Source: Salminus brasiliensis (Eukaryota; Chordata; Actinopteri; Characiformes; Bryconidae). Taken from it: a stretch of 64,000 nucleotides of DNA. The stretch is taken from positions 27,708,709-27,772,708 of the forward strand of contig NC_132896.1 in the NCBI RefSeq assembly GCF_030463535.1, in the 5' to 3' direction. This document shows positions 56,570 to 64,000 of the stretch, in pieces; positions within the stretch are counted from its first letter, which is position 1, and every line of letters begins with the position of its first letter. Position numbers and translations under genes: made by a program. The notes below the pieces were generated by a model, which had not been told where the DNA came from, ran no database searches, and worked only from the letters and a program-made list of their open reading frames with translations.

Positions 56570-56727
56570 CTATTGTGTTGACCACTCCCCAACTGATGTG
56601 ATCTCATCACCCGGCTTTCGACTACTTCTGCCTTGTTGTTTGCGGATCCGCTTCTTGCCTGGAGGGGGTGGAGTCACTAGGGGTTCATCTTCAGATTCCT
56701 GATCATCACTGCTCCCAAGCAGAGGAG
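56570..56727 (-). pseudogene. untranslated 5' part of copy 2 large exon, with in-frame TAG
   Basis: In copy 1 this part encodes residues 9-71 of the protein. Here the same frame reads on for about 50 codons and ends where a CAG codon has become TAG. Without an upstream start it is 5' untranslated or dead sequence. Confidence 0.75.
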
Positions 56728-57070
56728 CTTAAAGAAACAGAAAATAGCATGAAGGTATCAACACTTACAAAACAAAGAATACATCATTCACATCATGCAT
56801 ACATAAATAAATGGAAATATAAATGAATTAATAAACTACACACTATTTACATGCATATATATGAAAGTGGCATGGAAAATACTGGCTTTTCTGCAATTTC
56901 TTATAAATAAATGATCTTTCTTATATCTTGCTGACATATACAAGATGTGAGATACCTTATATACCTACCATTCAATTCAACACCACAAGCTTTTGGATTC
57001 ACTAATTAATGACTTAAGCTGGCAAAACTTACGTCAATATGACCTTTAAATGTGTGTGTGTGTGTGTGTG

Positions 57071-57401
57071 TAGAGTTGGGCAATATGACTATATATTATC
57101 GTGATAATATGCTTTTCTAAGCATATCGAGGATACTGTTAGTGCTTAATAAACACTGATCATCCGCAAGTTTCATTACAAAAGTGTGATTTGAGTAGTTT
57201 AATTAGATGTGCAGCAGAATGTTGAATACAAATCACTGTATTCAGTACAGGAGAGGATCTGAATAGTAGTTTATAAGAATCTATCGCTACTGATGTTTTT
57301 AGTCTGTGATTTACATGTACTGTGAAAAATATTGTGTATCACAAAAAAAGTCTTTAAATATCATGACATGGTATTTTTTTTTACCATATTGCCCAGCCCT
57401 A
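57071..57401. mobile_element. complete MITE, TAGRGYTGGGCAATATG inverted ends
   Basis: Left end TAGAGTTGGGCAATATGAC, right end CCATATTGCCCAGCCCTA (inverted). It sits in the long intron of copy 2 and is absent from copy 1, so it inserted after the duplication. Truncated relatives at 45233-45352 and 28631. Confidence 0.85.
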
Positions 57402-57654
57402 TGAGCGTGTGTCTATGTGTATATTTTCAACAGTTTCTTTTCTGCAGAAATCATGGACTTGTTATAGTTTAAGGTCAAAGACGTAATTGTTAGCATAGTC
57501 TACTGTAAGCCTAGTTTACTTTAAGCAGGGACAGAATGAGTTTCGGACAAATGCGCTATCTAACCATCTCCTATATTTAATACTATTAACCCTTTATTAT
57601 CCGATGAGGAGACAGACTACACATCTAAATGAAGATTGTGAGCTTTACTGAAGT

Positions 57655-58700
57655 TAGCGCTGGGCGATATATTTTTCTACCAGTATAACATGACACTGCT
57701 TCTCAGTTGTAGTTATATAAATATTTAACCACCATTTAGCATTACCATAGCATAGCTACAAAACAGCAGTGTTTCTCTATATCCAAGCAGATCTATTTCA
57801 TTAAATGTCAAAAGCTAAAGCTACATCCACAGACAAAAAGAGACCAGAGAAAGTCAGAGGACTGCCTTGGAGAAGCAAGTAGGAGGCTAGGCTTAAAGCT
57901 AACCCAGCTGATCAGATAATAATCTCTCTTTTGACCTAGAGGACAGCAAAACTAACTGTGTGGTATGACGCGAGAACAAGGATAAAAATAATGTGTTAAA
58001 AAAACATTATGTAACAGTTTAAGCTATGCTAGGCTATGTGGCAATGGTGGGCTGTCACAGTGACATAAACCAGCCGATATGATCCTTTTTTCTTCTCATG
58101 ATTCCTCTGTAAAAAGGAAAATCTGAAGCAAAACAACAGGTGGTAAACAGGCTTGTGAAACAACATCTGAGCAGCCTTCACCCCTCAACCACTGTCACAT
58201 CCTTACCATTTACACATTAAAGAACAAGTTACCGAACACAAACTGAATTAATGCATCTATGACATTTTTTACAATTTATAATATTGTGTAAGGCATATTT
58301 TTATGATAAAAAAATATTTAAAAAAAAAAGAATAATGAAGCTATGCCTGGGTTGTAAGACGTTATTTTAGAACTCATAGAGTCGCATCACAGCACTATGC
58401 TCAACTTTAGGGAGTTCATTACCTTTATTATTGCAAAGCTCCTCACTGTGAACTGCAACACTGATCATGAAGCATCACCCAGTGCTACAGACATCAGGTT
58501 TATAACCCAGGCCAGGACACAGCACTCCTGTCTTGTCATGATAGAAAATAAACTGTCCCTCAACTTAACAATGCGATGCCTCTGTATAAGAGACGATGCA
58601 TTAGTTCAACAGAGGGATCAATTCATTAAACTGGTGGAATTATTATTATTCATATTAAATGGAGGAAACGTTTTAATAACAGTTCATGATACTTAGGGGA
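57655..58700. other. copy 2 intron interior, no gene
   Basis: Starts with a further GCGCTGGGCGATATAT phrase, like the MITE end. The frame at 58397-58696 has no domain or splice support. Otherwise AT-rich. Confidence 0.35.
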
Positions 58701-58750
58701 CTTTGCAGTCATCCAATAAGCTGCACAATAACAAAAACAACAACAGCAGC

Positions 58751-58787
<37 letters not shown>

Positions 58788-58840
58788 TCAATCACAGGCT
58801 ACATGGGAGCTCATCACATCACATCACATCACATCACATC
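58751..58840. repeat. AAT microsatellite and CATCA pentamer repeat
   Basis: (AAT)n at 58751-58787, then CATCACATCACATCACATCA units at 58812-58840. Confidence 0.9.
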
Positions 58841-58964
58841 CACCTTTCCTTTTACCGTGTTTACAGAGCTCTCTATTACTCTGCGGTCTGAGGGAGATCT
58901 TGAGGGACCAAGAACCGTCACTATAGACAAAATGGGCCATGATCTCCACTGAAGAGAAAGGAAA

Positions 58965-59025
<61 letters not shown>
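58965..59025. repeat. AC microsatellite
   Basis: Pure (AC)n of about 60 bases within duplication unit 2. Confidence 0.95.
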
Positions 59026-59027
<2 letters not shown>

Positions 59028-59111
59028 CTTCAGAAAGCTAGCCACCTGACTTAGCTAGCTACTTCCTTAACTACTACTGTGGTGCCTTAGTACGGTTTGA
59101 CGTTAATGTAC

Positions 59112-59134
59112 CTTTAGATGATTGATTCCTTCAT
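59112..59134 (-). pseudogene. frameshifted first coding exon of zinc-finger copy 2
   Basis: Counterpart of 50130-50151 in copy 1. It keeps the ACCATGA context, an acceptor (59167) and a donor (GTACAT), but is 23 bases long instead of 22; the frame reads MKESII and then a TAA. Confidence 0.75.
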
Positions 59135-59172
59135 GGTCGAGTACCCTGTCTTTGCTGTAACTGAGAACTACA

Positions 59173-59176
59173 AATA

Positions 59177-59221
<45 letters not shown>

Positions 59222-59252
59222 CCTCCTCCTCTGCTGCTGCTGCTGCTGCTGC
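59173..59252. repeat. AAT and CTG runs in copy 2 intron 1
   Basis: (AAT)n at 59173-59220, TCC repeats, then (CTG)n at 59231-59252, equivalent to the runs in copy 1 at 50188-50313. Confidence 0.9.
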
Positions 59253-60134
59253 ACGTCTGCAACACAGGACACGAAGCTGTAACCTCACTTTTTCAAGTTC
59301 GAGCTACTCACAAAATCTGTGCATCATTTCCTTGAAGGCTATTTTTTATTAATAACTATGGTCGCCAGTTTTTGTAAGGTTTTGAGGGAAGGGAGGAAAG
59401 ATTTCGGATGAACCGTGTGTTTATCTTCTCTGCAGCGCTGCGGCGAGTAGCAGGGGGCGCTGCCCCTAGTGGTGTGGATGAGCGGATATGAAGAGGTCTG
59501 GGTTTTCCGCTAATTCAGAGCTGTCGCCGATTTATGCTTTGTGATCAAATATTAGCCTAATATTAACATATGAGATTATGTAATCACACTAAATCTGAAA
59601 TGTAAAAAATATTTGAAATAATCTGGCACTTAGTTATTTCAAATAAATCAAGTAAATCGTCGATATCATGCAAAAACACGTATTTCCCAAATAGAAAGTA
59701 GCACATCTCCCAACTAGCAAGTAATAAAAAACGTTCATGGCCTTCAAAGAAAGTCAAATGAAAAAATATACATTTTTTACATTTTACTTTTTGTGGGTTT
59801 TTTTTTTTTTTTGGTTTTTTTTTTACATTCTTTACATTTTAAAGTTTAAATTTGGACCAAAAAACGAAAAAATGGCAAAATTGACATTTTACTGACAATT
59901 TAGCATTCAGTGTAATTCTGCTTACATTTAAAAATGCCACTTTTCAATCGCTGACATCTTTACCAAGTCATTCAGAGTGGTCTTGGTGTTAAAAATTTAA
60001 TTAAAATTAAATTTCAGAGAAACTTTCCAACTTCTTTACAGTGATAGAAACCAGGGACCACCATGACATTCAGCCATCCCATTCAATATGGTTAAGTTCA
60101 ACCAATTAATTAATGTGAACAGAAACAAAAAACA

Positions 60135-60365
60135 CTAAGGTAAATTTACATTTACGGCATTTAGCAGACACTCTTACCCAGAGCGACTTACAAGGTTCTT
60201 GTATTACAGAGGAGGGCCAATGTAGTGTTAGGAGTCTTGCCCAAGGACTCTATTGGTGTAGCACAGCACAGTCACCCAGACTGGGAATCGAACCCCAGTC
60301 TCCCACGTGGCGTGGCAGCTCACTGGGAGGTAGTGGTGTTATCTGTTGCGCCACACCAACAGATG
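60135..60365 (-). repeat. full tRNA-type SINE with L2 tail (minus strand)
   Basis: Reverse complement of the SINE at 39066-39300: CATTTACGGCATTTAGCAGA tail, CAGAGCGACTTACAAGG, CGAACCCCAGTCTCCC (B box complement) and GTTGCGCCACACC (A box complement). Confidence 0.85.
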
Positions 60366-61093
60366 TTGGTAAATGTTAGTAAACCGAAATATGAAAATAA
60401 ATAGGCCAGGAATCTGTGGTAAATTACAAAATTTATAAAAGTGACCTTTACTCAACAACTACATTTTACATTGACCGAACAAAAACAAGTAAAGCTGGAG
60501 AATAACTGTATTGTTAGGCTTTAGATTTGAGGGGAAAAACTGTGACACAAATGACACAAATCAAACCACATGGTATGAAAAGGAGTTTATGAATTCATAG
60601 ATCATTTTAACCCAAAAGGTCTTTAAAAAGGTCCTGAAAAGAGTTATTTTCTGTTGTAGAAGAACCACTTCTGGTTCACTATGGAACGTTTTAATTGACG
60701 GTTCTTTAGAGAGAACCTCTTTAAAGGTTAACAAACAACCACATAATGTAAAGTTTCTCGAACTCTTAACCTGGTGTGGAAGCTTTACATCACACAAAAA
60801 GTCCTTAAACCTGTGCAAGGTTTTTTTTCACTCTCACAAATCTCCAACATTGTTCTTTGAGAGGCCCAAAGTGTTTCTTCTATGGCATCGTTTTTAAGAC
60901 TACTGCTACCAAACCTGAATTTGAATGTGAATAAAAGTATGAAAACAGGTCATCAATAATATATAATAATACAGAACACGCTGTGTTTCTCTTTTTTTCC
61001 TCTAAAGTGAAACAAATCTAAATAAAAATGGGAAACTGTGTTGAGTAGAATATTAAAACGCTGCAGCATGCTGTTACTTTACTGCCAACTTAC

Positions 61094-61095
61094 TG

Positions 61096-61130
<35 letters not shown>

Positions 61131-61137
61131 CCTCTCC
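61094..61137. repeat. TC microsatellite
   Basis: (TC)n with two interruptions. Confidence 0.95.
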
Positions 61138-61450
61138 TGCTGCATCATCCCATCTGCGTCAGAATGGCTTGGGATATGACAGGGATCGCCGCTGTGTAAA
61201 AATAGAGACAAATGAATAAACGTGTGGCAGAAATAGAGAGATGAGGGAGGCAGTAAAGAGGAACGCAAGTAAACCCAAAATAGTCAGAATAAGAGAGATG
61301 ACAGGCCTGCGTTTATTCCACTAAAGAGAAGGGCAGGCGCTGGAGGAGTGATTGACAGCGTGCATCATAGCAAAACAATGAATTAGGCTGGGGGACTGGA
61401 ACGAGGCGGAGGAGCGGAGTATGAATGAAGAGAGGCAGAACGAGACTTCG
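61138..61450. promoter_or_regulatory. candidate conserved non-coding element
   Basis: Non-repetitive block of balanced composition with TGACAGCG and TGACAGGG (TALE-homeodomain-like TGACAG), GAATTAGG and GCATCATAG. No coding frame. Inferred only. Confidence 0.2.
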
Positions 61451-62044
61451 TTTCAGACAGACTGGCGTGGAGGCAGATAATTGCATAAATCCTCCACGTA
61501 TTAATACCAAATACAGACACTTCCTTTCGTCATTAGAAGAACCGCCTTAGTCATATTGGAAAAGCTGAATGAACTGATGAGGCCTACGGGCAAAATTAGG
61601 GCTATTGTACACTTCCCAACACTTTACACTTAATGTGGAACTTTAAGAAGTTTGTGGTTCTTCAGACTTCTTCAGACGGCTCATTCATTAAACATTGTTC
61701 TTCGAAGAATTATCCAGGGAAAGATTCCTTATGGATCAAATACTGGCTCTTTTGTGCCCTGTGAAAGTTAGCAGTGTACACTTAAAAGCATGGTTCACTT
61801 ACCCTGAAAGTAGTTGATCAGCAAAGGCTGATCAAATGTGTGGTGTGGACATTCAGCTTCTTTAGTTTAGCGCTTGAGCTACAAGATAATGTAGATAACA
61901 AACACCAGAACTCAATAGTAACCCAAATCTATTCTGTTAATAGTCAAGTAATCATGTTTTACATTTCCTCCACTCAGAGTAAATACATCAATTTAATAAA
62001 TGATAAATAATAAAACCCCACACTGTAATAAATACTACCTTGAC

Positions 62045-62240
62045 TGAATTGCCCAGTACATCACTGCAGCTGCCCCCCACCTATACAGGACCTCTACAAA
62101 AATTAATGCCATCAGCATCTCCTCTAACCCCACTCACCCCAGCCACTGCCTGTTTCAAGCCCTGCCATCTAAAACAGTTCAGGTACAGGAACCTCAGAGC
62201 CAGAACCACCAGATTCAGGAACAGTTTCTTTCCATGTGCT

Positions 62241-62280
<40 letters not shown>

Positions 62281-62755
62281 GACCGCTACTGATTACTCTG
62301 ATCCTTCCAGATCACACATCATACCCACACTGAGCTCAGGGCCTGGATGCATTTTGCCCTTTAACTGAACTCCCTTGCTGTACATAAGCTGTGCACTGTT
62401 CTCTGTACCTGAGCACTAGCTGCTATACTCATTACTGCACTATACACTTGTTTACATACATGATGCTGCTATTATAACAGATGGGTCTAACTCAGCATAC
62501 ACTCCTGAACTCCATGTTTTGCTATTAGTATAGTAACTTAGTTTGGACTTTAATCACCCAGCCTCCATGATCGCATTGCATATATACATATTTGTATGTA
62601 TATATACTTTCTATTGTCTTTGTGTCTCATGTCTACTGTCCTTACATTATTGCATCACGTCCTACGTATTCTGCACCAGAGATTTAGCCTAACTGTGTTT
62701 TGTTGTACTGTACAAGCCTGTATTAGTATAATGAGAATAAAGTTGAATTGAATTA
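62045..62755 (+). mobile_element. truncated LINE 3' end
   Basis: One frame ends RTTRFRNSFFPCAI after FRYRNLRA, which resembles the last residues of reverse transcriptases of L2/CR1-type fish LINEs (an RSIRTR..NSFFP pattern known from the family). A 3' UTR-like part follows, ending in AATAAAGTTGAATTGAATT. The reading frame is broken by an AC microsatellite at 62243-62277. Confidence 0.7.
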
Positions 62756-62794
62756 AAGTTTTGTATCTTAAAGGGGAACGTATTTGTCACTGTA

Positions 62795-62817
62795 CACACA
62801 CACACACACACACACAC
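62795..62817. repeat. AC microsatellite
   Basis: Short pure (AC)n. Confidence 0.9.
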
Positions 62818-63079
62818 CCAGAGCGTAACTTTTCACCTTTTAATTTGTCATTTTTTTCTCTAGTGTTTTACTTCAGTATTTTGTGCATGTTATGCATTGC
62901 CAGCTAAACTGCGCATTTTGGTTGCAAATTCTGCAAGTTGGCCGATAGAAAAAGTTGACACAGGAGCATCAGACTGCGGCTAATGTTGGGCCTGACTAAC
63001 TCTTAAGGGCCTTTACTGGATAAGGGGCTTCTAAAAGATACTAAATCTTCCATTATGACCATATTGTATTTGGTCACTT

Positions 63080-63215
63080 TACATTTACATGTATGGCATT
63101 TAGCTGACACTCTTATTCAGGGTGATCAAGGTTTCTTATTGGTATAGTGCAACATAGTCACCCAGATCAGCAATCGAACCCCAGTCTCCCCTATGGTATG
63201 GTTGATCACTAGCAG
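63080..63215 (-). repeat. truncated SINE with L2-type tail (minus strand)
   Basis: TTTACATGTATGGCATTTAG (tail complement) and AATCGAACCCCAGTCTCCC (B box complement), as in 60135-60365 but with internal deletions. Confidence 0.75.
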
Positions 63216-63782
63216 GTTCAAAATGAATATAACTATTCTTTTTTATCACAGCGTCATCTGAGAATTCTGATATTACATATTACATATTACATATTCTTTT
63301 AATGTAAGATCCCTCTTTATGGTTTTAGTAGAGTACCACTTTGAACTGCAGAAAAAAAATATATATGATAAATATATTATTTATATTTTATTTTATATAT
63401 TTTATAATAATACTTGTTGGCTGAAAACACCAACTTGTTTAATACTATTCACAAATCCTTTATTTTGAATAATAGTAAAAAACATTTATCATTTTATTAT
63501 TTAGGTTGCAAAGGTAATCTACTTCAAAACATTAATCAAGCTCCTGCATTTTGTTTGCAGCAGAGATGTGTCGGTTACTTGTGACAATATAATTAAACTT
63601 GCTGAAATGCAATTTAAAGCATTTATCAAAAACAGTTCTCTCCACTCTCTTCTCTTTTTTTAAATACATTCATAAACCAGGCCTTGTTCTTCCAGTAGAT
63701 CAAAAAGGTATTGCATTGTCTTCCTAGAAGTTTCTCCTGGTTCCTCCGTCTCCTCCCTCTTGTTCCCCCTCTTTCCTCCCAA
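63216..63782. other. AT-rich non-coding stretch
   Basis: Contains a TTACATA triplet repeat near 63275-63295 and AT-rich sequence; then a pyrimidine tract leading into the possible exon at 63784. Confidence 0.4.
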
Positions 63783-63783
63783 G

Positions 63784-63898
63784 AGACAGTGCTGTGATGT
63801 AAGTGAGTTGCTATCATCACCTCTGCCCACTAACAAGCAAAGAATGAAGTCAAGGGATGGAGAAGAAGAACAAGGACCAGAGGGGAATGGAGAGATTG
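63784..63898 (+). CDS. possible internal exon of an unidentified gene
   Basis: A very strong pyrimidine tract ends in CCCAAG at 63783; a GTAAGA donor follows ATTG at 63898. Of the three frames only one is open across the 115 bases; it encodes a charged, Glu/Lys-rich segment (KQRMKSRDGEEEQGPEGN). No family recognised and no neighbouring exon in the window, so this could be the edge of a gene beyond 64 kb or chance. Confidence 0.35.
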
Positions 63899-64000
63899 GT
63901 AAGAGGCTGTTGAGAACAGAAGATGATCATTCCACACAGAATTTGTTTACTTCTACATATGCTGGCGAAATGACTACTGAGTAGTAGTCTTTTAGGAGAT

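Larger units (their letters stand above)
54834..59482 (-). repeat. tandem duplication unit 2 (zinc-finger gene with damaged 5' end)
   Basis: Starts with AAGTGTATAAAAAAGAAAAT and ends with CCCCTAGTGGTGTGGATGAG near 59482, matching unit 1 throughout the large exon, first exon and promoter-like part. It is longer because its intron gained extra sequence, including the MITE at 57071-57401. Confidence 0.85.
59483..62040. other. non-coding stretch right of the duplication
   Basis: No gene supported. Contains homopolymer T runs (59800-59822), a complete SINE, decayed repeats with GGTTCTT/AAGAACC motifs (60600-60900; 61650-61730) and a candidate non-coding element. Confidence 0.4.

Noticed and set aside
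58812-58840. Short direct repeats as a CRISPR array
   Set aside because: They are a simple pentamer microsatellite without spacers, in a vertebrate genome.

Overview
This looks like nuclear DNA of a ray-finned fish, most likely an otophysan-type teleost. The genes are intron-rich with GT-AG borders, microsatellites are abundant, and fish-type tRNA SINEs, MITEs, a LINE tail and a dead Tc1 element lie between and inside genes. I cannot name the species. No operons, CRISPR arrays or cellular RNA genes are visible.

Layout. 1-13 kb has no protein gene I can support; it is AT-rich, with a few GC-richer blocks that carry homeodomain-like TAATTA sites and resemble conserved non-coding enhancers, plus MITE-like repeats. 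13.05-13.9 kb (minus strand) holds a small single-pass membrane protein of unknown family. 15.8-20.1 kb (minus) is a five-exon smoothelin-like 1 gene (smtnl1), whose splice phases I could close into one 445-residue reading frame with a C-terminal calponin-homology domain and an unusual acidic tail. 20.3-33.5 kb is intergenic and repeat-rich. 34.09-44.79 kb (plus) is a twelve-coding-exon slc43a3 gene, whose exons join without frame error into 495 residues. smtnl1 and slc43a3 are arranged head to head; SMTNL1 and SLC43A3 also lie in the same neighbourhood in human 11q12, which supports both names.

47.2-59.5 kb carries a tandem duplication of a C2H2 zinc-finger gene (both minus strand, eight fingers each). 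The downstream copy (47.3-50.4 kb) is intact and has a small first coding exon that adds 71 residues at the N terminus. In the upstream copy (54.9-59.3 kb) that first exon is frameshifted and a TAG lies in the N-terminal part of the large exon, but the finger region stays open. The two proteins are nearly identical over long stretches, yet in two fingers they differ at the helix positions that contact DNA. Between the copies sits a dead Tc1-family (DD34E) transposon with 62-bp inverted ends. 59.5-64 kb is mostly repeats, including a truncated LINE, with one possible coding exon at the right edge.

The genes have no obvious shared pathway: smtnl1 is a muscle contractility regulator, slc43a3 a membrane transporter of nucleobases, and the zinc-finger pair putative DNA-binding regulators. 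I found nothing that qualifies as a new biological system. The most interesting signals are the diverging zinc-finger pair, the smtnl1 tail, a duplicated exon-end plus splice donor inside slc43a3, and several near-perfect palindromes.
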